From Balaenoptera acutorostrata (Eukaryota > Chordata > Mammalia > Artiodactyla > Balaenopteridae): a stretch of DNA of 64,000 nt. The stretch spans positions 132,956,708 through 133,020,707 of the forward strand of contig NC_080064.1 of NCBI RefSeq assembly GCF_949987535.1. Reading direction: 5' to 3'. Under the pieces are notes generated by a model. That model was not told the origin of the DNA, did no database searches, and saw only the letters and a program-made list of their open reading frames with translations. A program made the position numbers and the translations under genes. This document shows, piece by piece, positions 1 through 10,900 of the stretch; positions within the stretch are counted from its first letter, which is position 1, and each line of letters opens with the position of its first letter.

Positions 1-74
1 CTATGTAACTACCAATAAGAACTTCTGATAAGCATGAGATAACACTCTGACCATATCAGGTTGATAGAATCACA

Positions 75-192
75 GGGATAAACTCGGAATTGTGATACTT
101 TATAATTGTGTAACTTTGGCCAAGTTACTTAACCCCTGTGAATCTTGGTCTCCTGTGTTCTATAATGAAGATAAAAGCATCTGTCTCAATAA
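75..192 (+). repeat. MIR SINE fragment interrupted by a U6 copy
   Basis: The stretch contains the MIR core wording for 'aactttggccaagttacttaacc' split over 106-132, followed by diverged 'ctgtctcaataa'. It runs directly into the U6 copy at about 193, so the U6 sequence appears to have landed in or at the edge of this older element. Confidence 0.6.
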
Positions 193-293
193 TAAGAGCA
201 GCATGTATACTAAAATTGGAAGGATACAGAGAAGATTAGCATGGCCCCTGCACAAGAGTGACAAGCAAATTTGTGAAGCGTTCCATATTTTTT
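193..293 (+). pseudogene. U6 snRNA pseudogene (retro-copied)
   Basis: The sequence matches vertebrate U6 spliceosomal RNA over almost its full length: TATACTAAAATTGGAA, then GATACAGAGAAGATTAGC, then ATGGCCCCTGC, and finally GTGAAGCGTTCCATATTTTT with the terminal T run. The first ten or so U6 bases (the 5' stem and cap-proximal part) are missing or diverged. Several substitutions lie in the ACAGAG-downstream half, for example GCACAAGAGTGACAAGC where U6 has the CGCAAGGATGACACGC type of sequence. No PSE or TATA arrangement of a functional U6 promoter is visible just upstream; that sequence is MIR-derived. It is therefore a dead copy and not an expressed snRNA gene. Confidence 0.9.
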
Positions 294-589
294 AAGCTAA
301 GCTCATATGTATATTTATTAGATATTGCAAAATATCCCTTTATGAGAGTTTTCTAATTTATATTATCACCAGAAATGTATGCAAGTGCCTGTTTCCCTCA
401 TCTTCGACAACAGTGGTAGTAGTTTTTATTTTTAAATCAATTTTAGAGAAATTATGTAATTTCTCTGTGTAATTGAAATTTGTATTTCTCAAATTATGAG
501 ATCAGACGTGTTTGCAATATGTTTAAGGATCATTTTTATATATTTTTTTGGTAAATTGTTCAGCTTTTAAACTTATTTTACTATCAATC
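294..589. other. AT-rich unique intergenic sequence
   Basis: No gene, recognised repeat or regulatory site is visible here. The sequence is AT-rich and short frames close quickly. Confidence 0.5.
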
Positions 590-604
590 ATGACCCATTA
601 ATTT

Positions 605-880
605 TTTTAATTAATTAATTTATTTTTATTTATTTTTGGCTGCATTGGATCTTTGTTGAGTATGTGGGCTTCTCATTGCGGCGGCTTATCTTGTTGCAGA
701 GCATGGGCTGTAGGCGCACGGGCTTCGTTGTGGCTCACAGGCTCTAGAGCACAGGCTCAGTAGTTGTGGCACACGGGCTTAGTTGCTCCGCAGCACTTGG
801 GATCTTCCCGGACCAGGGATTGAACCCGTGTCCCCTTCATTGCAGGCAGGTTCTTAACCACTGCACCAACAGGGAGGTCC
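605..880 (-). mobile_element. CHR-type SINE with 15-bp TSD
   Basis: This is a tRNA-derived SINE read on the minus strand: its head is the complement of CCACTGCACCAACAGGGAGG and its body is the GC-rich CHR unit (ggctgcattggatc..., gttgcagagcatggg...). The T-rich left end is the A tail. The 15-bp duplication ATGACCCATTAATTT lies at 590-604 and again at 881-895, showing an intact L1-mediated insertion. Confidence 0.92.
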
Positions 881-1084
881 ATGACCCATTAATTTGTAAA
901 GAATAAAATATTTAATTAGCCAAATGGCACAAAAGAAAACATCCTACAAGGATTGATGCAATAGCACTCATGGTTTCCATTTAGAGTCTCTGACCGCAGG
1001 AGCAAACAAATTTTCATTTAACATTTGGAAAGCGGACTTTTTAAACTAACATTTATCAAACTCATACTGTATGCTCATAAATGA

Positions 1085-1315
1085 TCAGCTGAGCACTTAT
1101 TGTGTCCCCTACTACATGCTGGACACTGTGAATTCACATTTCACCTTTACAGCAACCCTACAAAATAGGTAGAGTTATTATCCCCATTATATGAATGAGG
1201 ACATTGAACTCACAAATGTTAAATAAGTTCGCCAAGTTCACACCAAGCTGGGAATTGAACTGAGGTCTTTCTGAGCATGTAGTTGGAGCTCTTTCCACTA
1301 CCCTACTCTGCCTCT
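1085..1315 (+). repeat. Ancient L2/MIR-class repeat
   Basis: The order of motifs is that of the L2/MIR-class consensus: GAGCACTTATTGTGTCCC, ACAGCAACCCTACAAAATAGG, TTATCCCCATTAT, and then the diverged 'ttaaataagtt.gccaagttcacac' and 'gggaattgaactgaggtc' parts. Boundaries are approximate. Confidence 0.55.
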
Positions 1316-3104
1316 TTGATTGTAAGCAGTGCCCAGTTCTTATTCAACACAGTATATCTCATATTTCCTTGCAATCAATCACCTCAACCTTGTTAGAGTT
1401 AAGTTCAAAGTAGCAATTCCTCTGTGGAATCCTCTACCTTCTGAGGGATAAAAATGGCTCCAAGCCAAGCCAAGCCAAGCCTCGTCTTGGGTTTTCCCAG
1501 GGTAGGGAATGCCATGTGCTTGCTCCAGGCAGAGACCTCTGTTCTCTCAGCCTGTTGTCGGCATGTGTCATGTGCTTGGAATGGGAAGCAGGCCCTGGCA
1601 TGAAACTCGCCCACAAGGATAGACAAGGCTTGGGCGGTGGATGGTAGAGAGTAGGAAGGCAGACTAGACCCAAGAGTGTGGCAAAGTCAGTGAACGAGTC
1701 TTACAGCAGTCAGCCCTGGTGTTCTAGTCCTCAGCTGGAGCCCAAAGTGGAGCACAGCAGCCGTGGGGAGGGAGGCGGAGTGTGTATGGAGGGGAAAGGA
1801 GGCACTCGAAAATGTCAAGGGCAGGAGTTCATCATTTTGGAAGTCTGGTTATCTGTGGCAAAGCCCCATCGTGGAACAAGGTTCGAAGGGCTGCCCACAG
1901 AAGGGAGTCTGGCCAGAGCAAAACTAGAAAGCCCAGGGATTCCCAGGAGGAACATATCACGATCTATGGGGGAGGAGTGCAGTTAGAAAGTGCATGCAAT
2001 ATTTCAGTATTTTGCATATACACATATTTAAAATAAAATATTCTTATTGTGTTAAAATAGAACATAATGAAAGTGAATCTGAACAGTCTTTTTAGCTGGT
2101 GAGGATGTTCAGAAACTTAGACTCTAGCCAAGAACTATTAGTTAACTTTTGCATATTAGTGACTTTCGAGGAGGTTGTGAAATTTTTATGCTAAAAGAGA
2201 GGGCATCAGTTTCAATATTGAGAAACCTTTGGAAAGTAGAAGAGAAATAAGGAGTCCAGTTCTGGGGGCAGGCTTTGTTGCCCCCAACGGCAATAAGTTT
2301 GCATAGGGCTTCCCTGCATTTGCTTTATTTAATTAATTAATTTATTTTTTTTATTCTATCTACTTTTTGGTGCAGTGATAATTTCTTCTTATACCCATTC
2401 TAAAGTGGAATTAAAGGAATATGTGTGTATGGCCAAATAATCTTACTAATAATCAGACCTGATCTTTAAAATCTTGTTATTGTAATTAAACCTCTTGGTC
2501 TAGGATCCAGGGGGAATTGACAATGCTGTTCTTTGATGCCCTTTGTGAAGTTCCTGGAAGGGAGTTATTCTTTTAATATGCATATTAAAATTTATTCTCT
2601 AACTTGTGTTCTCTAACTTGGCTGAGAACCAAACAAAAGAAAATAAGCTTGCTTCTATTTCAGCAGAGACATTTGAGTTATAAGAAATGTAAAAATCATT
2701 TTTCTCACTAGGAAAAGAAAGACAATTTTCTCCACTCAATGGACTATTAAATTTTAGAATCTCATTCCCTGAAGAGGTTTAAGAATCTGGTAGATGGGCT
2801 AGATCTGTGCAGTCCATGAGTTCAGTGGGGACCAGATGATCTTTGGTAACAGGGAACAGTTGGGGTCACTCTTTCAGTCTTTGGGTTCCACACTGAAATG
2901 AAGATTCACCAGCACTATTTCTAGATTATTTAAAACTAACAATACATGAATTATTATAATATATAAATATAAAAACTCCTATAAAGGTAAATGTGCAACA
3001 TTTTGAGCATTTTATATTATATTAAGACTTTATTGCTTAAAGGACTTTAAATAAGGTAAAATGAGATTTTTTTCCTTAAATTGAAAGAAAAAGGAAAAAG
3101 TGAG
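1316..3104. other. Unique intergenic sequence
   Basis: No exon-like segment or recognised transposable element stands out. A short run of four AGCCA-type units lies near 1463-1483, and TTAATTAATTAATTTATTT lies near 2329. The open frames here (1405-2036) are short, overlapping and unlike any known protein. Confidence 0.5.
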
Positions 3105-3118
3105 AAAGGAGTGAGGAA

Positions 3119-3813
3119 ATGGAGGTAGAAAAGACCCAGCAATCCCACTACTGGGAATATACCCTGAGAAAACCATAATTCAAAAAGAGTCATGTACCAC
3201 AATGTTCATTGCAGCTCTATTTACAATAGCTAGGACATGGAAGCAACCTAAGTGTCCATCAACAGATGAATAGATAAAGAAGATGTGGCACATATATACA
3301 ATGGAATATTACTCAGCCATAAAAATGAACAGAATTGAGTTGTTTTGTAGTGAGGTGGATGGACCTAGAGTCTGTCATACAGAGTGAAGTAAGTCAGAAA
3401 GAGAAAAACAAATACAGTATGCTAATACATATATATGGAATCTTAAAAAAGAAAAAGTGGTTCTGAAGAACCTAGGGGCAGGACAGGAATAAAGACGCAG
3501 ACGTAGAGAATAGACTTGAGGACACGGGTAGGGGGAAGGGTAAGCTGGGACAAAGTGAGAGAGTGGCATGGACATATATACACTACCAAATGTAAAATAG
3601 ATAGCTAGTGGGAAGCAGCTGCATAGCACAGGGAGATCAACTCTGTGCTTTGTGTCCACTTAGAGGGGTGGGATAGGGAGGGTGTGAGGGAGACACAAGA
3701 GAGAGGGGATATAGGGATATATGTATACATATAGCTGATTCACTTTGTTATACAGCAGAAACTAACACAACAAAGTAAAGCAATTATACTTCAATAAAGA
3801 TGTTAAAAAAAAG
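3119..3813 (+). mobile_element. 5'-truncated L1 (ORF2 end and 3' UTR)
   Basis: The segment from 3134 (GACCCAGCAATCCCACTACT) through the 'tggaatattactcagccat' region is the end of L1 ORF2. It is followed by the 3' UTR and TTCAATAAAGATGTTAAAAAAAA at the 3' end, which includes a polyadenylation signal. The reading frame is broken. A possible imperfect duplication, AAGGAGTGAGG / AAGAAGTGAGG, flanks it (about 3106 and 3811). Confidence 0.88.
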
Positions 3814-3974
3814 AAGTGAGGGGTTCTCTGCTTATATAGCTGCACAAAGGACAGGAGCAATTTTTCCATTGATTTAAAACATTTCTTTTTGATTTTGTTC
3901 ATTCTAGCAGTCATTACTGATTATGAAGATAACCCAAATGAATGAATCTGTAACCAGTTCATAGATATGGTCAT

Positions 3975-5235
3975 TTAAAAATTTTTAAATCCAATTTATT
4001 TAAGCTGAAATAAAATTCACCTATTTCTTCTACTCCCCATCACCCCTTGCCTCTTGTAGCCATCAATCTGTTCTCTGTATCTATGAGTTTGAGTTTTGTT
4101 TTGTTTTTTCAGATTCCACATAAAAAAATGAGATCATATGGTATTTGTCTTTGTCTGATTTATTTCACATAGCATAATTGCCTTGTGGTCCATCCATGTT
4201 GTTGGCAAGATTTCATTCTTTTTATGGCTGAATAATATTTGTGTGTGTGCATATGTAATTTCTTTATCCATTCATCCATTGGTGGACACTTAGGTTGTTT
4301 CCATATCTTGGCTATTGTAAATAATGCTGCAATGAACATGGCTGTGCAGATATATTTTCAAGTTGGTGTTTTTATTTTCTTCAGATCAATATCCAGAAGT
4401 AGAATTACTGGATCTTATGGTAGTTCTATTTTCAGTTTTTTGAGGAAACTCCATACAGTTTTTCATAGTGTTTGCACCAATTTACATTTCTACTAAGAGT
4501 GCACAAGAGTTTCCTTTTCTTCACATCCTTGCCAACACTTCTTATTTCTTGTTTTTTTGACAGTAGCCATTCTGACAGGTGTGAGGTTTATCACATTGTG
4601 GTTTTGATTTGCATTTCCCTGGTGATTAATGATGTTGAACATCTTTTCATCTACCTGTTAGTCATCTGTATGTCTTCTTAGGAAAAATGTCTTCTCAGAC
4701 ACAGATTTTTAATTGGGTTGTTGGGGTTTTTTTTTTTTTTGAGTTGTATGAGTTTTTTTTTTTTTTTTAACATATTTTGGGTATTAGCTCCTTATTGAAT
4801 ATATGATTTTCAATTATTTCTCCTATTCAGTAGGTTGCCTTTCCATTTTGATTATGGTTTCCTTTGCTGTGCAGAAGCTTTTTAGTTTGATGTAATCCCA
4901 CTTGTTTAATTTGCTTTTATTACTTTTGCTTTTGGTATCAGATTCAAAAATTCATCACCAAGCCAGGTGTCAAGGAGCTCACTGCCTATGTTTTCTTCTA
5001 GGAGCTTTATGGTTTCAGGTCTTATGTTCAAGTCTTAGTTAATGTTCGGTATGGTGTAAGATAGTGGTCCAAGTGTCATTCTTTTGCATGTGGCTGCCCA
5101 GTTTTCTCAATACCATTTCTTGAAGAGGTTGTCCTTTTCCCATTGTATATTCTTGGCTCCTTTGTTGTAAATTAATTGACCATGTATGCGTGGATTTTCT
5201 TCTGGGCTCTCTGTTCTGTTCCATTGACCTGTGTC
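3975..5235 (-). mobile_element. Older L1 fragment, opposite orientation
   Basis: Read on the minus strand this is the 3' UTR and ORF2 C-terminal part of an L1M-type element. On the plus strand, recognisable pieces are 'ccatcaatctgttctctgta', 'ttttatggctgaataatatt', 'gctattgtaaataatgctgc' and 'tctgttctgttccattgacc'. It is more diverged than the neighbouring plus-strand L1, and the two lie tail to tail about 160 bp apart. Confidence 0.85.
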
Positions 5236-5237
5236 AT

Positions 5238-5480
5238 TTACTTTAATTTAATTAAATGAACATTCTGTGAAAACCTACTGAGCAATAGGCATTGTGTTGG
5301 GTGCTGTAGATCCAACAGTGAATATCATTGTTTTCCTCTCCTGAGAAGTTTGTGATCTAATTGGGCAGTAGAGGTAGGTTGATAGATAATCACAATGAAA
5401 TGTTAGAAGTGCTGTGATAGAGGTATGCACAGGGTAGTAGGAGGGGTGGGGAAGGGAAGAAAGAGTTTCCTAGGAGAATT
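5238..5480 (+). repeat. Ancient L2 fragment
   Basis: L2-like 3' sequence: 'ctactgagcaataggcattg', 'ggtgctgtagatccaacagt', and an 'agaagtgctgtgatagaggt' segment. It abuts the L1 at its left. Confidence 0.55.
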
Positions 5481-5554
5481 GTCCATAAGCTAATTTTAAA
5501 GAGCACTCGATATTGGATCTAGTGCAAAAGGACAACCTCTAAGGGGGTGAGGAA

Positions 5555-5715
5555 CAATAGTGGTTATACGCTTGGGCTCTGTACTCACGCTGGCTGAGTT
5601 TCCTCCTCTGTAACACCAAGATAGTAATATACCTTATAGGGTTGCCATACATTTAAAGGAAGTAATTATGTACAGCACCTTAGCACCTAGCTCTCAGTAA
5701 ATATAAATTATTAAT
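5555..5715 (+). repeat. MIR fragment
   Basis: Diverged MIR: a start resembling 'gtggttatacgcttgggctc', the 'tttcctcctctgtaacacca' core and an 'agctctcagtaaatataaat' tail. Confidence 0.5.
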
Positions 5716-5894
5716 TCACTTTAAATGCAGTATTACCTGATGGATCTGAAATTGTGTTTGGAGGGCTCTTATTTTAGGGTTAATTCTGTGCTTAGAAGTT
5801 TTTTTTTTTTCTTGTAGAATATTACACAAGAGTCAACAGGGGTGATGTATTAAGGAATTGATAAATTAATTAGAAATGTGGCAGTGTTGGTTTT

Positions 5895-6187
5895 TTTTTT
5901 GGCTGCTTTGGGTCTTTGTTGCTGTGCATGGGCTTTCTCTAGTTGCATAAGTGGAGGCTACTCTTTGTTGCGGTGCACGGGCTTCTCATTGCGGTGGCTT
6001 CTCTTGTTGCGGAGCACGGGCTCTAGGGCGTGTAGGCTTCAGTAGTTGTGGCACACAGGCTCAGTAGTTGTGGTGCATGGGCTTATTTGCTCCACGGCAT
6101 GTGGGATCTTCCCAGACCAGGGATCGAACTCGTGTCCCCTGCGTTGGTAGGCAGATTCCTAACCACTGCACCACCAGGGAAGTCCCA
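5895..6187 (-). mobile_element. CHR-type SINE with 13-bp TSD
   Basis: Full CHR unit in minus orientation, ending on the plus strand with CCACCAGGGAAGTCCCA. The duplication CAGTGTTGGTTTT is at 5882-5894 and 6188-6200. Confidence 0.93.
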
Positions 6188-6249
6188 CAGTGTTGGTTTT
6201 AAAAGGAGTTAATAATGTTTAACAAGAAGGTACCTCAGCCCAATCCAAC

Positions 6250-6440
6250 ATTTGCTCTCATTCATTCATTCAGTACTTGAGTTCCTATTGTGTACTCTAT
6301 GGAAGCCTTACAAAAAAGATTCCAACATAATACTTTTCTGTAGAAACTCACAGTCCAATGAGAAAGACAACGTGGAAACAAAGCATTACAACACCGTATG
6401 ATAAGTGTGATCATAAAGTCATGTGCAAAATACCGGTTAT
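6250..6440 (+). repeat. Ancient L2 fragment
   Basis: L2-type wording: 'ttcattcattcagtacttga', a diverged accumulation motif, 'aaactcacagtccaatgaga' and 'ataagtgtgatcat'. Family and ends are approximate. Confidence 0.5.
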
Positions 6441-7544
6441 GACATTATTTGGATTATTTGGCTGTGTAATACTTAACTGAATAAGCTGGAGAAAAGCATT
6501 GTCAGAACTGGGTCTGAGAAAGAACAAACAATGGCAGCTGAGTGGAAGGAGGAAACGCCAGTTGGAAAGAGATCAGTTAGAGGCTTTTGCAATAATCCGG
6601 CAAGGTTGGTAAATCTTGGTAGTTTCTAGCTGAATATATGGTCTGGCCCTAGGAAGAGAGATCTGGACTGGGGGGTCATGTCTAGGAGTCATCAGTCTAA
6701 AGGTGGTATTTGAAGCTACGGGTACCAATGAGATAATTCAAGGAGATGGTTGTGTGGTGTATAGTGTGAAAAGAGAGGGATTCCAAGTGGGCAGACCTGG
6801 AGAATATTAATAAATAAAGGACAAGAAAGAGAAAGAAGAAAGTTAAATTGAGAAGAAACTGGGAGTAGGTGTCCCAGAAACCAAGGGCGGAAAATTTTAG
6901 GAAACAGAAGGTTATCAGTGGTTGCAAATGCCACAGGGAAGTCAAGCAGGAAAGGAATGAAAAGAAGTCACCAGATGCCATAATTAAGATATTGGGGATA
7001 ACCTTAGTTCATGTATTATTTGTTCAACTGGATTGCAGTGAGTCGAAGAACAAAGGAGTCTGGTGACGAGGATGAGAGTTACAAAACACTCTACTGCTTT
7101 GTTTCTATGAGTTACTCTGAAGACAAGAAATTTTGTAAGATGTTGTTATGGTTTAGGGATCTCACTGATAGCATTTTTCAAAATGCATCTCTTAGTGTTT
7201 TCTGAACCCTCTGGGCTCACTCCAGGAAGTCTCTCCTCCCTGCCCTCAGCGCACCCACACCAGAAGCTCAGGACTGCAAAGAGAAATGAAGAGGAACCTG
7301 CTCCCCAGCTCAGGGCCCTCCTCCAGCATCCGGCCCTCTGCCTGCTTCCAGTCCTCTTCACTGGAGATGATGTCATCTCCCCTCCTCGCTGACCCATCTG
7401 CCTTCCCGACTTTGCTCCCACCTCTAGTATCTCTGAACCTCAGACTGTTTGCTCTGGGCCTGGTAACTGGACCTCCTCAGCGCTGCAAACTCAGGCCTGA
7501 GCCCCGAGAACACCCCTGGCAGTGCCAATAGTGACCCATCCCCT
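6441..7544. other. Unique intergenic sequence
   Basis: No supported gene. Between 7200 and 7530 the sequence is GC-richer and carries overlapping open frames on both strands (up to 94 codons). They have no recognised domain and no splice context that would make them convincing. Confidence 0.5.
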
Positions 7545-7690
7545 ATTTATTCATTGCAGATATATTTGTTAAGCCCCTGGTAGGAGTCAGGTACTATGCT
7601 AGGCACTGGAAGACATTGCTGAAGAAGGAAGCCAAAGTTCCTGCCCTTAGTGAAATTTACATTTAGTAGGGGAGATAAAGAATAAAGAAA
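7545..7690 (+). repeat. Ancient L2 fragment
   Basis: L2 3'-end pattern: 'gtcaggtactatgctaggca', 'cctgcccttagtgaaattta', 'ggagataaagaataaa'. Confidence 0.6.
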
Positions 7691-7876
7691 TGTTGGGCAA
7701 GAGCCCCCCGGGCCCCCTCCCTCCCAGGGAAAGAACTTGGACCTACACATATTGAACTGTAGTTACACTTTGTAAACTCTCGGAGCCACTCTCCTAGCTA
7801 TGCTTGGGCCTTTGACATCTATCCTAAAGTACAGGGTCTCACTAGTATCATATCTCTTTCCCAAGCATTTAGTCTC

Positions 7877-8020
7877 CCAGTCAATAGTTATAATAATGGT
7901 ACTGTATCAGTTATTATAACTATTATAATACCATTACAGTACCATTATTATAACTATTGGGAACTACTGTTCCCAACTCCTGTTTCCAGTCAATAGTTAT
8001 AATAATGGTACTGTATCAGT
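7877..8020. repeat. 35-bp direct repeat with inverted core copy between
   Basis: Two identical 35-bp copies occupy 7877-7911 and 7986-8020. Between them, 7936-7959 is an exact reverse complement of the 24-bp core at 7882-7905. The AT-rich unit reads CAATAGTTATAATAATGG followed by TACTGT. The arrangement can fold into a 24-bp stem with a 30-bp loop. Confidence 0.95.
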
Positions 8021-8251
8021 CAAGTCAGATTCTTATTCTTTTCTGACTGACTGTAGAAAATGAAGTAGTGTTTTCATTTGTTCCTGCATCCCTTTTCAGT
8101 GGCTTTCTCCCCTGTTGTGGCACCCTCATTCCACGTACCATCTCACATTCCATTTACAAAGTGCTAGACTTTCTAATTAATCACTGTATGTTACCCTATC
8201 TAAGATGCCATCAATGAAACGATGCACCGTTATTTTATATACCAATAAAGA

Positions 8252-8432
8252 AGGGACTTCCCTGGTGGTCCAGTGGTTAAGAATCTGCCTTCCAATGCAG
8301 GGGATGTGGGTTCCATCCCTGGTCGGGAAACTAAGATCCCACATGCCGTGGGGCAACTAAGCCCGTGTGCCGCAACTACTGAGTCCGCGTGACGCAACTA
8401 AGACGCAACGCAGCCAAATAAATACATAATTT
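8252..8432 (+). mobile_element. CHR/CHRL-type SINE, plus strand
   Basis: It starts GGGACTTCCCTGGTGG with tRNA-derived A/B-box-like parts (CCAGTGGTTAAGAATC; GGGTTCCATCCCTGGTC), then 'aactaagatcccacatgccg', and ends in CAGCCAAATAAATACATAA plus poly-T. It is shorter than the long CHR units elsewhere in the window. Confidence 0.9.
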
Positions 8433-8440
8433 TTTTTTTT

Positions 8441-9394
8441 AATGCACAAGATGAAGAATCTAATGGGAGACCCCTACATAAAGCCGAGACACCAAAGGGC
8501 CACACTTTCCATACAGAAGTAAACAAGAAATAAACTCACCACACAGAGAGAGACAGCAAAAAATCTTGCGTGCCTCGGTCTCGGCACTGATGGAGACAGG
8601 GTGAATAACATCTCATCTGAGAAATGAAACTACAAGCTGGCACTCATACAAGTGGTCTAAGTTCACACTGCTAGCGTGGCCCAAATAGTCTCAACCTCAG
8701 AATTTAATCTGTAGTCGTGTCACAGTGACCAGCGGAAGAAAAAGTAAATCCTCACAACCAAGGTTCTCAATGCCCATATGATGGTCCACCAACTCTAGCA
8801 GTAATCAAAATCAGTGCATTCTACTGAAACCAAAGGACACTGAGCATCTGGTAGACTTCCTTGTGTAAGGATTTGGACTATAGTCTCTTTCCTGTGAGTT
8901 TAAATTATGAAGGTAATATTTCGTCTATTGCGACCACTCCAAAATTACAGATGGAAAAACCAAGGTTTATATATAACCGTGGCACTGGGGCACTCATTTA
9001 GTGCTCCCCAAAGCTACTTCTTTTTCTCTGAAAGATCATAACTTGTCCATGTCTGGAATCTTAGGCTCTTCCTGGAATGAGGGGGGGCTAGATGGTAGCT
9101 TTTATTAAGTATCATGTTGGCATTTACAGACATGAACATAAGTTGCTGGAGCCATGAGTCGTAATGTTGACAGAACCTCACTAGAGACTAATTCTGGGCT
9201 CCACATCTGGAAGTTACAGATGCTGGTAAAGGTTTTGAGAGGAAACATAAAAACTGTTGTAAAACAGGAACTAGGTAGGAAGGGTAAAATTCTGGGCTTT
9301 TTTTTTTTAACCAGAAGGAATTCCAGAGACCATCTAGTGCAGTTCCTCAGGCCATCTGGCAAGGCTGCTATGTAGATCAGATTTTTGCATGGCT
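8441..9394. other. Unique intergenic sequence
   Basis: No gene or confidently recognised repeat. Open frames at 9105-9407 on both strands are short and mutually antisense. Confidence 0.5.
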
Positions 9395-9690
9395 CAACCT
9401 TTTTCATAAACTCTGTTTAAATGCCACCTTTTCAGAGAAAACCCCTTTGATTATCTCATCTATAATAGCCTACCTACAATCCAGGACGCTTAATACTTTA
9501 TTCTGCCTCTTTTAATCACGGCAGTTATCACTATCTGATACTGTCTGAAATGATTAGTTAATTGTTAACTTGCTTTTTTTTCTCTCTTCTCGCACTAGAA
9601 TGTAGAGACCTGGTTCAACCAACTCCGTAAACCCAGAGCCAGAACAATACCCCTAAAATAGAAACTCAGAAATATTTGTTGAATGACTGA
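9395..9690 (+). repeat. Ancient L2-type repeat
   Basis: Diverged L2-class sequence: 'aaatgccaccttttcagaga', 'actttattctgcctctttta', and a tail 'gaaatatttgttgaatgact' that matches the usual end of such elements. Confidence 0.5.
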
Positions 9691-10379
9691 ACAGTGAATG
9701 AATCAATGAAGAAAATAAGGACAGAAGCTGTGATTACTTCAGTCAGACAGATAAAATTCCATATCAGGTTTAGACTAGGTTTTAAGTGATTCATTTTCTA
9801 TGAGGAACTAGCTATAATGTTTCTGTATCACAGCTCTTAGCATAGTGCCTGCCACATACAAGGCTCTCAGGAAATATTTGCTGGATACAAGAATGTGTAT
9901 CGTATACCCCTTAATGGTGAGCTGCTGTAATTACCAGGAAGAGTAATCAGGGAACAACATATAATCTTATTAACCAAAAAAAATATTGGGAAATACAAAT
10001 AGATTTTATATGACATGAAGATCGAAAGAGATGAAAGATTTAAAGATTTAAAATAACATTTTTAGAATAAGAAGTGGAAAATCATTAAGACTGAGAATGG
10101 GATGCAGGGGACTTTTAAGGAAGAAGGAGAAATTCAAGATGTCATGATTGTCCATGTTCCTCTCATCTCCTTTGTTAAGTAACCCGGGGAGGTTATAAAA
10201 TCTTCTTCCAGGAGGGCTTTAAAAATAAGAGCACTTTCTCCTTGACTGGAGTGCCCCCAGAATGAGGGATAAACCAAGCAGCCTTTCCAACATCTTCCAG
10301 CCTCATATACTCTGAATTTGGACACTGAGAAACTACTCATTTGTAATCCAGCAAACACTTACAAAGTACCTCTAAGTGC

Positions 10380-10900
10380 CAGAGAAGAGTCAGGATCCTT
10401 TGGCTGCAAGTGACAGAAACTCAATTCATACAATTTAAAGAAAAAGAAAAAAACAAAAAAAGGACGTACGCTTGAAGGATACTGGGTTTTCTCCCAGAGC
10501 CATAAACCCACGAAAAGGGCAGGGATGTAGCAGACCCTAGGAACCATTGGAGCCAGGAACTTAATATGGTGTGGATTCTTTCTCTACCTTTTCCCTTCTT
10601 CCTGGTGTTAGCTTTTTCCTTCCCCTGCTGCAGACTGCCTATTTCCCCATGGCGGAAAACCTGACAACAGGCATCTTCTAAGATTTATGCCTTACAGCTT
10701 TTGGCCACTGTGGTTCCAAGCTGAAAAATCTAAAAGAAGGCACGTAGCCCAACTTGAAAACGCACCCTATCCAATCAAGCAATCAATTATGACCATTGCA
10801 ATGGGATTAGATTAGAAGTCCATAAAGATAAAGTGGTGGGGAGAGAGAGACAGTTTCTAAAGGAAGTGGGTGGGGCTGAGCAGGCAATACCACATACACT
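10380..10900 (+). repeat. Ancient LTR-like repeat, family unresolved
   Basis: The opening (GTCAGGATCCTTTGGCTGCAA, then 'gtgacagaaactcaattcat') and a middle with 'tgctgcagactgcctatttc' resemble an old mammalian LTR-type family. A related but more diverged copy may lie at 37510-37885. No internal retroviral gene is attached. Confidence 0.4.

Noticed and set aside
3375..3659. 94-codon minus-strand frame
   Set aside because: It is antisense to the plus-strand L1 3' end.
8252..8330. Possible tRNA gene in CHR SINE heads
   Set aside because: The heads derive from a tRNA but lack a complete cloverleaf and are part of SINEs.
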